This document shows positions 24,344-32,926 of a DNA stretch of 64,000 nt, in pieces; position 1 is the first letter of the stretch; each line of letters starts with the position of its first letter. A program made the position numbers and the translations under genes. A model generated the notes under the pieces. It was not told the DNA's origin. It was given only the letters and a program-made list of their open reading frames with translations, and did not search any database. Origin of the DNA: Ferrimonas gelatinilytica (lineage in GTDB: Bacteria > Pseudomonadota > Gammaproteobacteria > Enterobacterales > Shewanellaceae); the NCBI RefSeq assembly GCF_039544205.1, contig NZ_BAABLF010000030.1:1-64000 (forward strand), given 5' to 3'.

Positions 24344-25378
24344 ATGCGTATCTGTTTTATGATGTACCCCTGGGAGCACGTTGACCCGGAGCACGACAGC
24401 ACCCTTCGGTTGGTGCACGAGTGCGCCCTGCGTGGCCATACCGTGGCCATCGCCACCCCCAGCGGGCTGACCATCCGGGACAGCAACGTGTTTGGCTTCT
24501 GCCAGGTGATTACCCGGGGCCAGCGCATCAATGAGAAAGTGCCGACTTTCTACAGCCAGGTTCAGTTCCGCAAGGCGCTGCTGCCGATGGCAGGCTTCGA
24601 CTGCATCTTCATGCGCTCCAATCCGCCGCTGGACTCCCTGGCGCTGAACTTCCTCGACTCCGTCAAGGGCGACACCCTGATCATCAACGATCTGGAGGGT
24701 CTGCGCCTGGCCAACAACAAGCTCTATACCGCCAGCATGGGCGGCGCGGCCAGCGAGTTCATCCCCGCTACCCACGTCTCCAAGAACAAGGAGTACCTGC
24801 AGAAGGTACTGGAGGAGAGCGACCAGGAGAAGATGATTCTGAAGCCGCTCAACGGCTATGGCGGCCACGGGGTGATCGTGATCGAGCGCAACGCCAAGCA
24901 GAACTTCAGCTCCCTGCTGGATTTCTACATCGGCCACGGCGGCAACAGCAACTACGTCATCCTCCAGGACTACATCGAAGGTGCCGAGCAGGGGGACAAG
25001 CGGATCCTGATGCTCAATGGTGAGCCTATCGGCGCCATGCATCGGATCCCCGCTAAGGGAGACATCCGTTCCAATGTCCATGCTGGCGGTACCGTGGTGA
25101 AGCACAACATCACTCGTGAGGAGCGCCGCCTGTGCGCCGCCATCGGACCTAAGCTGGTGCGCGATGGCCTCTACTTCACCGGCCTGGATGTGATCGGCAA
25201 CAAGCTGGTGGAGGTCAACGTCCTCAGCCCAGGTGGCATCGCCCGAATCAACAAGCTCAACCGCGTGAGGTTGCAGCGTCAGGTGATTGATTTCGCCGAA
25301 GATATCGTGCAGTCCAAGGAGCGACTGGCACAGCGTAAGACCACCTTCCGCCGGGCGATCGAAGATGCTCAACTGTAG
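24344..25378 (+). CDS. GshB-like ATP-grasp ligase
   Basis: The protein of about 344 residues has the layout of glutathione synthetase and related ATP-grasp enzymes, which join an amino acid or amine to a carboxylate through an acyl phosphate. An N-terminal pre-ATP-grasp domain (MRICFMMYPWEHVDPEHDST) is followed by the lid LKPLNGYGGHGVIVIER, and then by DGLYFTGLDVIGNKLVEVNV with the Mg-binding Glu and Asn. GshB itself has a different N-terminus and usually sits with gshA or ruvX-type neighbours, so this is a paralogue of unknown substrate. The next gene overlaps its end by 14 bases. ATG 24344 is preferred; GTG 24332 is possible. Confidence 0.82.
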   Translation: MRICFMMYPWEHVDPEHDSTLRLVHECALRGHTVAIATPSGLTIRDSNVFGFCQVITRGQRINEKVPTFYSQVQFRKALLPMAGFDCIFMRSNPPLDSLALNFLDSVKGDTLIINDLEGLRLANNKLYTASMGGAASEFIPATHVSKNKEYLQKVLEESDQEKMILKPLNGYGGHGVIVIERNAKQNFSSLLDFYIGHGGNSNYVILQDYIEGAEQGDKRILMLNGEPIGAMHRIPAKGDIRSNVHAGGTVVKHNITREERRLCAAIGPKLVRDGLYFTGLDVIGNKLVEVNVLSPGGIARINKLNRVRLQRQVIDFAEDIVQSKERLAQRKTTFRRAIEDAQL

Positions 25379-27353
25379 TGTTGATGAGGCGATCGCCAAG
25401 ATCCAACGCGGCGAGACTTTCGCCGCGCATGTGGGCGATGGCAGCTTTTTCCTGAAGATTGATGACTACCTGCCGGTGATGAGCACGGCGATCCACGCCG
25501 GCCACCGGCTTCGTCCGGAGCTGCAACCCAACTGCCTGCTGAGCCGGGAGCAACGCTACTTCGAGGAAGACCCTTTTACCGATGCGGTGATCGCATCACA
25601 GCCGATCACCCTGATCGGCGGTGACTCCCGCTTCGAGTACGACCTGAACCGTTCCATGACTCTGTCGACCTACTACAAGTCGGCCTGGGGGGTGCGGGTA
25701 TGGCAAAAACCCCTGACCGCGCGCCAGCGCAGTGTCAGCCATCGCCGCCACAGCGAGTTCTACCGGCTCTACGAGGCGCTGATCGGCAAGCTGGAATCGC
25801 TGTTCCGCAACGTGCTGGTGTTCGATATCCATTCCTACAACTACCAGCGGATCGAGCGACAGACCCCGGTGTTCAACGTCGGCACCGAGCAGATCGACAA
25901 GGAGCGCTGGGGCGCGGTCGTGGATCGCTTTTGCAAAGAGCTCTCCACTGTAACCCTGCCCAATCTGGAGGTGCAGGCGGAAAAGGACGCGGTGTTCGCC
26001 GGTCGCGGTTACCTGATCGCCCACACCAACGCCCACTTCGACCGCACCCTGGTGCTGCCCACGGAGATCAAGAAGATCTACATGGATGAGCACAGTGGCG
26101 AAGTGTATCCGCTGGTGGTGGATGCCCTTAAGCAGGGGATGAAGCACGCCTTCAGCGCCACCAGTGCCTTTTTCGAGCGCAAGTACAACCGGCACCGCAA
26201 GGCCCGGGAGGCGGACATGCTCAGCACTGTGCTGGATCCGGAGCTGCTGGCCGTGGATGACAAGCTCTACCGCCTGGCCCGTGGTCTGGACCCGCTGACC
26301 TACGTCAACCCGCTCAACCTGCAAAGCGAGCGCAAGCGGTTCCTGGCGGCGCCTCACCGCTACCAGCCCAGTTTCCGCTATCGGCAACTGCCACTGGACC
26401 CCACCAGTTTGAGGGGGAAGCTCTACCGGCTTCCGCTGGAGAAGATCGATGACCCTGACATAAAGCAGCTCTATGCCGCTTCAGTGGAGGATGTCGCGAT
26501 GGGACTGGACCTGCTCACCTCCGTGGGCAGCGAGGCGTTCCTTTACAACTCGTTGCGCCATCATGGGCAGCCCTCCAAAACTGACCTGGCCAACGCCGCG
26601 TTTCTGCTCCATGCGGCGGAGTTGGACGAGGAAACGGAACCCTCCCTGGATGCGCAGCAAGCCTGTGAGCGCTTGACGGCACAGGCCGAGTCCTGGGGAC
26701 TGCCTTGCAAGATTAGCCTCAGCAGCCAATTGGCGGCCCGGGCGATGGTGGTCGGCGACAGCCCCAAGCTGCTGCTGAACCGTCACGCCCGCTTCGCGCC
26801 CTCGGAGCTGGCCAACCTGGCTCAGCATGAGCTGGGGGTACACGTGGCGACCACCCTCAATGCCCGCCGGCAACCGCTCAAATTGCTACGGCTGGGGCTG
26901 CCAGGTAACACCTTTACCCAGGAGGGGATCGCGATCCTGTCGGAGTTCACCAGCGGCGGGATGAGCCTGACGCGGCTTAAGCAACTGGCCGCCCGGGTGA
27001 TCGCCGTGGACGCCATGGTACGGGGTGAGAGTTTTGGTCAAACCTACGGCTGTCTGCGTGAGCAGCATGGACTGGGCGAAAACGATGCCTTTAACATTAC
27101 GGCCCGGGTGTTCCGAGGGGGTGGATTTACCAAGGATCACCTCTACCTCAGTGGTTTCCTGACGATGCTGCGGCTCAGTGAGACCCGGCCCCTGGACAAC
27201 CTCCTGCTGGGTAAGACCGGCATCGATTACCTCGATCTGCTGGATGAACTGGTGCAGCGGGGCTGGCTCACGCCGGGTTCAGCGCTGGTGAAACTGGCAG
27301 TGCCCGAAACGCTGGAGGGGATCCTGCCCTACCTGGTGCGTTCGATGCGTTAA
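25365..27353 (+). CDS. N-formylglutamate amidohydrolase-DUF1704 (MATCAP-like) fusion
   Basis: This is a 662-residue fusion of two metalloenzyme domains. Residues about 35-280 match N-formylglutamate amidohydrolase: HAGH (44-47), DPFTD, FEYDLNRSM and VFDIHSYN, which supply zinc ligands. The second half is DUF1704, known as the flavohemoglobin expression-modulating QEGLA protein. It has HELGVH at 488-493 and QEGIA at 519-523. The HExxxH motif is that of the MATCAP tubulin tyrosine carboxypeptidases, so peptidase activity is possible. ATG 25365 lies inside the upstream ligase gene, and the two are surely co-translated. The pairing of a ligase with two hydrolases suggests reversible amide-bond editing. 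Confidence 0.85.
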   Translation: MLNCSVDEAIAKIQRGETFAAHVGDGSFFLKIDDYLPVMSTAIHAGHRLRPELQPNCLLSREQRYFEEDPFTDAVIASQPITLIGGDSRFEYDLNRSMTLSTYYKSAWGVRVWQKPLTARQRSVSHRRHSEFYRLYEALIGKLESLFRNVLVFDIHSYNYQRIERQTPVFNVGTEQIDKERWGAVVDRFCKELSTVTLPNLEVQAEKDAVFAGRGYLIAHTNAHFDRTLVLPTEIKKIYMDEHSGEVYPLVVDALKQGMKHAFSATSAFFERKYNRHRKAREADMLSTVLDPELLAVDDKLYRLARGLDPLTYVNPLNLQSERKRFLAAPHRYQPSFRYRQLPLDPTSLRGKLYRLPLEKIDDPDIKQLYAASVEDVAMGLDLLTSVGSEAFLYNSLRHHGQPSKTDLANAAFLLHAAELDEETEPSLDAQQACERLTAQAESWGLPCKISLSSQLAARAMVVGDSPKLLLNRHARFAPSELANLAQHELGVHVATTLNARRQPLKLLRLGLPGNTFTQEGIAILSEFTSGGMSLTRLKQLAARVIAVDAMVRGESFGQTYGCLREQHGLGENDAFNITARVFRGGGFTKDHLYLSGFLTMLRLSETRPLDNLLLGKTGIDYLDLLDELVQRGWLTPGSALVKLAVPETLEGILPYLVRSMR

Positions 27354-27735
27354 CGCTCGCTGCCTTGCTGTCAGATAGGGTTATCCGTTTGTATAACAGT
27401 GAGATAACATGGCATCCTGAAGCCCGGGCAACGGGCTGGCGGGAGCCGAGGGAACCGAACCTCGATCACTGAGGATCGGGTTCCTGGATCCGAGTTCCTG
27501 GGCACGAGATCCTAGACCCTAGACCCTAGACCCTAGACCCTAGACCCTAGACCCTAGATCTAGGCACTAGGCACTAGGCACTAGGAACCAGGAACCAGGA
27601 ACTAGGCACTAGATCCTAGGAACCAGGAACCAGGAACCAGCATCCAGCGCTTGGCACTGAGTTATCCGGTTTCATCGAGCGAGGCCGTGGTTCCAACGGT
27701 CTGGGCCGTCGTCATCAATATTTGGGAGCAGTAGG
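27354..27735 (+). other. Intergenic region upstream of mgtE, with heptamer repeats
   Basis: The first part (about 27420-27480) has GCCCGGG...GGGCTGGC and CCGAACCTCGATCACTGAGG stems. The rest is the heptamer array. I see no clear magnesium riboswitch. Any leader function upstream of mgtE is speculative. Confidence 0.4.
27511..27645. repeat. CTAG-rich heptamer tandem repeat array 2
   Basis: About 19 units of seven bases occur in blocks: CTAGACC six times, CTAGGCA three times, then CTAGGAA, CCAGGAA, CTAGATC mixtures. It has the same unit family as array 1 but a different block order. Confidence 0.9.
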
Positions 27736-29100
27736 ATGGAGCCGAAGGAGCGGACCGAAGCGGGTCGGGAGGAGGTGCGGGATCTGGCACAGCGCCTGAC
27801 CTTGGCCGAGGAGTCAGACCAGACGGAGTTGTTCGAGCAGGCGATCGAGTGGGTGGAGCCCGGCGAGATCGCGCTGTTGCTGGAATCACTGCCGATCAGC
27901 GAGCGTATCGAGCGCTGGCACCAGGTGGCCGACGAGGAGCGCCTTGCGGTCCTGGTGGCGATGCGGGCCGAGGCCCGTGGCGTCATTTTGCGGGCCCTCT
28001 CCCCGGAGGAGCAGGAAACCTTGCTGCGGGAGATGGACGCCGAGTCGCTCATTGAGCTGGCGGACGATCTGCCCGATGCCGTGGTGGATGATGCCCTGTC
28101 GCGGATGAATACCCGCCAGCGGCAGTGGTATGAGCAGGCCAGCCAGTACAGTGAGGAGAGCATCGGTCGCTACCTTAATCACGACGTGGTGCTGGTACCC
28201 GCCAACGCAAGGGTGGGGGAGGCGCTGCGATTGCTGCGCCGTAGCCCCCACGCTTTCAGTGAACACGCATACCTGGTGAGTCGCCAGGGCCTCTATGAAG
28301 GGACGGTCTCGTTGCAGCAACTGTTGGCGGCGACACCGGATCAGCGCTTGCGGGATCTGAGCCTGCAGCCGCTGTCGCCGATTCAGGCCCAGAGCACCCT
28401 TAGTGAGGCCAGCGATACCGTCGAGCACAGTGGGTTCGCGGCGCTGCCGGTGGTGGATGCCGAGGGTCGCCTGCTCGGGCGGATTAGCCTCAAACTGGCC
28501 CTGGAGCTGACCCGGGAGCAGTACGAAGCACGGCTGATGGCCACCGCCGGTCTGGATGAGGAGATGGATCTCTTCTCGCCGGTGCTGCGCAGTGCCCGGC
28601 GTCGGGCGGTATGGCTTGGGATCAACCTCCTCACGGCTTTGCTGGCTTCCTGGGTGATTGGCCAGTTCGAGGCCACTTTGGTGCAGGTGGTGGCGCTGGC
28701 GGTGCTGATGCCCATCGTCGCCTCCATGGGGGGTATCGCCGGCAGCCAATCGCTGACCCTGGTGATCCGCGGCCTGGCGATGGGTCAGATCAACCGTGGC
28801 AACCTGGTGCCGATGCTGCGCAAGGAGATCGGTGTCGGTTTGCTCAACGGCGGGATCTGGTCGCTAGTGATCGGTGCGGTGGCGGGGATCTGGTTTGGCG
28901 ATATCACCACCGGCGTGGTAATGGCCACGGCGATCGCCATCAACATCACGGTGGCGGCTTTTGCCGGGGTGCTGATCCCGGTGATGCTGGAGCGGGCTAA
29001 GATCGACCCCGCTCTCTCTGGCTCGGTGATCCTCACCACGGTAACGGATGTGGTGGGTTTCATGACCTTCCTGGGCCTGGGCAGCTGGCTGCTGCTTTGA
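27736..29100 (+). CDS. mgtE: Magnesium transporter MgtE
   Basis: This 454-residue inner-membrane magnesium channel or transporter has three parts. An N-terminal superhelical domain (residues about 15-135) has acidic MgtE repeats such as ALLLESLPISERIERW. A CBS pair follows (about 140-265) with the usual GRISLKLAL end. Five membrane helices start at AVWLGINLLTALLASWVIG, and MGGIAGSQSLTLVIRGLAMG is the pore-lining signature. Mg2+ binding between the N and CBS domains gates the channel in the family. ATG 27736 is preceded by TAGGATG. It lies between two ligase/peptidase modules, transcribed in the same direction. Confidence 0.92.
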   Translation: MEPKERTEAGREEVRDLAQRLTLAEESDQTELFEQAIEWVEPGEIALLLESLPISERIERWHQVADEERLAVLVAMRAEARGVILRALSPEEQETLLREMDAESLIELADDLPDAVVDDALSRMNTRQRQWYEQASQYSEESIGRYLNHDVVLVPANARVGEALRLLRRSPHAFSEHAYLVSRQGLYEGTVSLQQLLAATPDQRLRDLSLQPLSPIQAQSTLSEASDTVEHSGFAALPVVDAEGRLLGRISLKLALELTREQYEARLMATAGLDEEMDLFSPVLRSARRRAVWLGINLLTALLASWVIGQFEATLVQVVALAVLMPIVASMGGIAGSQSLTLVIRGLAMGQINRGNLVPMLRKEIGVGLLNGGIWSLVIGAVAGIWFGDITTGVVMATAIAINITVAAFAGVLIPVMLERAKIDPALSGSVILTTVTDVVGFMTFLGLGSWLLL

Positions 29101-29420
29101 ATCCAGGTTACTGAGTAGCCGATCCTAAATATGCTCCACGTTTGTATCAGCCCAGAAGCCTCTGGCTTGGCTCTTGCTCTTAGGAGCGAGGTCCTAGACC
29201 CTGGTTCCTGGAAGTGTCGTGCGCCCACCGCGCCAAGTCATCGCCAAGGCCGGCGGGGTGAAGCACAATACGGAGCAGTTATTTAGGGTTTAGAAACCCG
29301 GCGCGCGACACTGGGCGTCAGGAACTCGGGCCAGAGCTCGAAGCCCGGTGATTCGGTGTATTGACCTATGCTGGCAATCACCGTCTAAAAAATTACATCA
29401 CCGTCGCCAGAGGAGGGCGT
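29101..29420 (+). other. Intergenic region with dispersed repeat copy B and short CTAG repeats
   Basis: It contains the 39-bp repeat at 29121-29159 (minus orientation). A few heptamer units (CCTAGACCCTGGTTCCTGG) lie at about 29192-29213. No gene is seen. The rest is GC-rich and unassigned. Confidence 0.5.
29121..29159 (-). repeat. 39-bp dispersed intergenic repeat, copy B
   Basis: On the minus strand it reads GCTTCTGGGCTGATACAAAC and ends in GTGGAGCATATTTAGGATC, matching 19174-19212 at 35 of 39 bases. Confidence 0.8.
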
Positions 29421-29870
29421 ATGGAGAGTGTGAAGAGCAAGACATTGCAACGGGCAGGCTGGCGCGAGTGGGTCGGCCTGCCGCAGCTGGGGATCCCCCG
29501 CATCAAGGCCAAACTCGACAGCGGAGCCAGAACCTCCTGTTTGCACGCCTTCGAGACCGAGGAGGTGGAGCGAGACGGCGTCCGCTGGCTGCGTTTCAAG
29601 GTCCACCCCCATCAAAACGACCTGGACACCGTGGTGGTTTGCGAGGCCCCCCTGCTGGAGCAGCGTAAGGTGACCGACTCCGGCGGTCATGTCGAATGGC
29701 GGCCGGTGATCCAGACCGAACTGGTGATGGCCGGTCAACGCTGGCCCATCGAGATGACCGTGACCAACCGCGACACCATGAAATTTCGGATGCTGATCGG
29801 GCGCACGGCGATGAAAGGCCGTCTGCTGATCGACTCCGATGCCTCCTTCCTTTTGAACCTGGAGCCCTAA
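29421..29870 (+). CDS. RimB-like putative ATP-dependent zinc (aspartic-type) protease
   Basis: This 149-residue protein of the PF05618 type contains LPQLGIPRIKAKLDSGARTS, whose DSGA motif is like that of retroviral-type aspartic proteases, and MLIGRTAMKGRLLIDS near the C-terminus. In pseudomonads a homologue, RimB, acts with RimK to control ribosomal S6 modification. The start ATG 29421 is fixed by GAGGAGG, and the upstream in-frame ATG is not needed. Its stop codon directly abuts the ATG of rimK, so the two are one operon. Confidence 0.85.
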   Translation: MESVKSKTLQRAGWREWVGLPQLGIPRIKAKLDSGARTSCLHAFETEEVERDGVRWLRFKVHPHQNDLDTVVVCEAPLLEQRKVTDSGGHVEWRPVIQTELVMAGQRWPIEMTVTNRDTMKFRMLIGRTAMKGRLLIDSDASFLLNLEP

Positions 29871-30776
29871 ATGAAGATCGGAATTTTATCGCGTAATCGC
29901 TCACTCTACTCCACCCGCCGGCTGATCGAAGCGTGCGAGGCCCGGGGTCATGAGCCGTTGGTGATCGATGCGCTGCGCTGCTACATGAACATCAACTCCG
30001 ACCAGCCCTCGATGCACTCCAAGGGGGAGAGTTTGGACGATCTTGATGCGGTGATCCCGCGGATCGGCGCCTCGGTGACCTTCTACGGTTGTGCTGTACT
30101 GCGCCAGTTCGAGATGATGGGGGTGTTTCCGTGCAACGAGTCAGTGGCGATCACCCGATCCCGCGACAAGCTGCGCTCCATGCAGTTGCTGTCGCGCAAG
30201 AAAATCGGCATGCCGGTGACCGGTTTCGCCAGTAAGCCTGATGACATCAAGGATCTTCTGGATATGGTCGGCGGTGCCCCTGTGGTGATCAAACTGCTTG
30301 AGGGCACCCAGGGGATCGGTGTGGTGCTGGCGGAGACCCGCAAGGCGGCGGAGAGCGTGATCGAGGCGTTCCTCGGCCTTAAGGCCAACATCATGGTGCA
30401 GGAGTACATCAAGGAAGCCGGTGGCGCCGACATCCGATGCTTCGTGATCGGCGACAAAGTGATCGCGTCGATGAAGCGCCAGGGGGCGGAGGGGGAGTTT
30501 CGCTCCAACCTGCACCGTGGTGGCAGCGCCTCGCTGGTGCGGATCACCCCCGAGGAGCGGCGCACCGCCGTCACCGCCGCCAAGATCATGGGGCTGCGGG
30601 TGGCCGGGGTGGACCTGTTGCGCTCAAGCCGTGGCCCCCTGGTGATGGAGGTGAACTCCTCACCGGGCCTGGAGGGGATCGAAGCGGCGACCGGCAAGGA
30701 TGTGGCCGGGATGATCATCGACTACATCGAGAAGAACGCCAAGCCGCAGAGGACCCAAACCCGTGGCAAAGGTTAA
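29871..30776 (+). CDS. rimK: RimK ribosomal protein S6 glutamate ligase
   Basis: This 301-residue ATP-grasp ligase is almost co-linear with E. coli RimK: MKIGILSRNRSLYSTRRLIE at the start, AVIPRIGASVTFYGCAVLRQ, then the ATP-grasp glycine loop LLEGTQGIGVVLAETR. NLHRGGSASLVRITPEER and VAGVDLLRSSRGPLVMEVN follow, with Mg ligands. RimK adds glutamate residues to the C-terminus of ribosomal protein S6. A basic tail follows the domain. It is translationally linked to the RimB-like gene upstream, and its end overlaps the start of the M14 gene. Confidence 0.95.
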   Translation: MKIGILSRNRSLYSTRRLIEACEARGHEPLVIDALRCYMNINSDQPSMHSKGESLDDLDAVIPRIGASVTFYGCAVLRQFEMMGVFPCNESVAITRSRDKLRSMQLLSRKKIGMPVTGFASKPDDIKDLLDMVGGAPVVIKLLEGTQGIGVVLAETRKAAESVIEAFLGLKANIMVQEYIKEAGGADIRCFVIGDKVIASMKRQGAEGEFRSNLHRGGSASLVRITPEERRTAVTAAKIMGLRVAGVDLLRSSRGPLVMEVNSSPGLEGIEAATGKDVAGMIIDYIEKNAKPQRTQTRGKG

Positions 30777-31824
30777 GAGGAATCAAACGTTCACCATGGC
30801 GGGGACGGAGGTGCCCGTCGGAGAGCGGCGGACCCTCGACCTGGAGGTGGCCCAGCTCTATACCCATGCGGCCCTGAGCATTCCTGTCGAGGTGGTTAAT
30901 GGCCGCTACGCCGGTCCGGTTTTGCTGGTGGCCGCTGCTATCCACGGTGATGAGCTTAACGGGGTGGAGGCGGTACGTCAGCTGCTGGCGCTGGTGGACC
31001 CACTTAAGTTGCGGGGGACTCTGGTGGCCGTCCCGGTGGTGAACGTGTTTGGTTTCATTCACAAGAGCCGTTACTTACCGGACCGTCGGGATCTCAACCG
31101 CAGCTTTCCCGGCTCGGAGAAGGGGTCCATCGCCGCGCGCCTGGCACATCAGTTTTTCGAGGGGGTCGTTCGCCACTGCAGCCATATCATTGATCTGCAC
31201 ACGGGGGCGGTACACCGCACCAACTTGCCGCAGCTCAGGGTTAACCTGAACAATCCCATCAGCGCGGAGATGGCGACGGCGTTCGATGTGCCCGTGGTGA
31301 TCAACGCCGCAACCCGGGATGGCTCCTTGCGCGCCGAGGCGGAAAAGGCGGGGATCCCGGTGCTCACCTACGAAGGAGGAGAAGCACTGCGTTTCGACCC
31401 TGCGGCGATCAACCTGGCGGTCAAGGGCTGTCTTCGTGTGATGCGCGATCTGAAAATGCTGCGTGCCCGAGCGCGTAAGCCATCGGCGGTGGTGATCGCC
31501 CAGAGCACCTCCTGGGTGCGGGCGGAACAGAACGGCACCTTCCGCAGCCTGGTGCAGTTGGGAGATCGGGTCCGCAAGGGCCAGGCTCTGGCCAGGATCT
31601 GCGCCCCCCTGGGACACAGTGAGTGCGAGATCCTGGCGCCCAAGGAGGGGATCGTCATCGGCCACCAGACCTTGCCTCTGGCCAATGAGGGGGATGCACT
31701 GTTCCACTTGGCCTACTTCGAGCGCAGCGGTGCCGACGAGGCCCAGGCGCAGATTGATACCTTCCTGGATGATGTCAGCGAACTCAACGTGGTGACGGAT
31801 CTGGAGGAACCTGGCCTGGCCTGA
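30763..31824 (+). CDS. M14-type succinylglutamate desuccinylase/aspartoacylase family protein
   Basis: This 353-residue zinc carboxypeptidase-fold enzyme binds zinc through HGDE in LVAAAIHGDELNGVEA and the His of IIDLHTGAVHRTNL, both M14 AstE/AspA marks. RDLNRSFPG supplies the substrate-binding Arg. The C-terminal third is a beta-barrel-like domain (GDRVRKGQALARICAPLG). The GTG at 30763 lies within the last codons of rimK, while ATG 30796 is a later alternative. With RimB and RimK in the same operon, it could remove acyl or glutamyl groups. That is inference from co-occurrence and not shown. Confidence 0.83.
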   Translation: MAKVKRNQTFTMAGTEVPVGERRTLDLEVAQLYTHAALSIPVEVVNGRYAGPVLLVAAAIHGDELNGVEAVRQLLALVDPLKLRGTLVAVPVVNVFGFIHKSRYLPDRRDLNRSFPGSEKGSIAARLAHQFFEGVVRHCSHIIDLHTGAVHRTNLPQLRVNLNNPISAEMATAFDVPVVINAATRDGSLRAEAEKAGIPVLTYEGGEALRFDPAAINLAVKGCLRVMRDLKMLRARARKPSAVVIAQSTSWVRAEQNGTFRSLVQLGDRVRKGQALARICAPLGHSECEILAPKEGIVIGHQTLPLANEGDALFHLAYFERSGADEAQAQIDTFLDDVSELNVVTDLEEPGLA

Positions 31825-31838
31825 ACCCGGGCTTCTAG

Positions 31839-31875
31839 GCCGGGACCTAAGGCTCCCGGCTTTCCCGTTCTTTCC
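31839..31875 (+). terminator. Probable terminator after the RimK operon
   Basis: The stem GCCGGGA / TCCCGGC has a CCTAAGGC loop region and is followed by TTTCCCGTTCTTT. Confidence 0.55.
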
Positions 31876-32170
31876 CCTTTATCTCCTGTTTTCCCACTCT
31901 GCTTTCTTCACCCTGCTTCCCGGCGTATGGATGCCACCGCCCCTGCGCTTCCCGCCGAGGCTCTCAGCCCCGCCTGGCTTTGCCGCGTGCCCTGTTTGAC
32001 GGCATGAGAACGACTGCGAACTCTTGTGACGAAGTGTGGCGGTGGTCACATATCTTGCCCATAAGGCCCGTGGTGGCACATCGAACTGATGAGAAGTGTG
32101 ACATTGCGCATTTTACTCGCCGATGAGAGGTGGCACTCTTCCGGGCGAATCTGAAATGTTGGAGCATTTG
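31876..32170 (+). promoter_or_regulatory. Leader region of the lld operon with TGTGAC repeats
   Basis: TGTGAC at 32025-32030, its inverse GTCACA at 32045-32050, and another TGTGAC at about 32097-32102 occur within 80 bases. They could bind a regulator, but the spacing is not that of CRP. No regulator gene is adjacent. Confidence 0.35.
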
Positions 32171-32914
32171 ATGAAAATTGCCCTGTTTATCCCCTGTCTG
32201 GTCAACCAGATGACCCCCCACGTTGGCATCGCCACCGTAGAACTACTCGAAAAACTGGGTCACGAGGTGATTCTGCCGAAAGGCCAGACCTGCTGTGGAC
32301 AGCCGATGACCAACTCCGGCTGCTATGAAGACGCCAAGAAAACCACCCTGAAACTGCTTAATGCATTCAAAGGGGTGGAGTGCGACTACATCGTTTGCCC
32401 CGCGGCTTCCTGCCTGGTGGCGGCCAAAGAGAACTTCCACGAGTTTGACTGCAGCCCCGAGGCGACAGCCGTCATCGGCAAGCTTAAGGAGCTGACTGAG
32501 TTCCTGCACGATATCCACGGTCTGGAGCGCTTTAATAAGCCATTCAATCACAAGATCAGCCTGCAGATGTCCTGTCACGGTATCCGCATGCTGGACCTGG
32601 CCACCCCCTCCGAAACCAAGGGGCAGAGTTACAACAAGGTGGAAGCTCTGCTGTCTCACATCGAGGGTATCGAGATCTGCTACCCGGAGCGTCGGGATGA
32701 ATGCTGCGGCTTCGGTGGCACCTTCGTCATGGATGAAGGGGCGGTGTCCGGCAAGATGGGCAAAGACAAGGCCCAGGCCCACGCCGATACCGGTGCGCGC
32801 TACGTGGTCGGTTTCGATCCCTCCTGCCTGATGCACCTTGACGGGGTGATCCGCCGTCAGAAGCACGATGTGCAAACCCTGCACATCGCCGAAGTGATCA
32901 ACATGGCCCTGTAA
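32171..32914 (+). CDS. lldE: L-lactate utilisation protein LldE/LutA
   Basis: This 247-residue subunit of the LldEFG (LutABC) L-lactate dehydrogenase complex has two cysteine-rich CCG domains. They contain CCGQPMTNSGCYED and, near the C-terminus, CCGFGGTFVMDEGA, which bind an iron-sulfur cluster in this family. The complex oxidises L-lactate to pyruvate in the cytoplasm, at the membrane. ATG 32171 begins the conserved N-terminus MKIALFIPCLVNQM; the frame is open to 32123. It is 12 bases before lldF. Confidence 0.93.
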   Translation: MKIALFIPCLVNQMTPHVGIATVELLEKLGHEVILPKGQTCCGQPMTNSGCYEDAKKTTLKLLNAFKGVECDYIVCPAASCLVAAKENFHEFDCSPEATAVIGKLKELTEFLHDIHGLERFNKPFNHKISLQMSCHGIRMLDLATPSETKGQSYNKVEALLSHIEGIEICYPERRDECCGFGGTFVMDEGAVSGKMGKDKAQAHADTGARYVVGFDPSCLMHLDGVIRRQKHDVQTLHIAEVINMAL

Positions 32915-32926
32915 GGAGAACTGGAC

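Noticed and set aside
27354..27735. Mg2+ riboswitch (M-box) before mgtE
   Set aside because: I looked for the conserved M-box core and found no match; the leader is dominated by the heptamer repeat.
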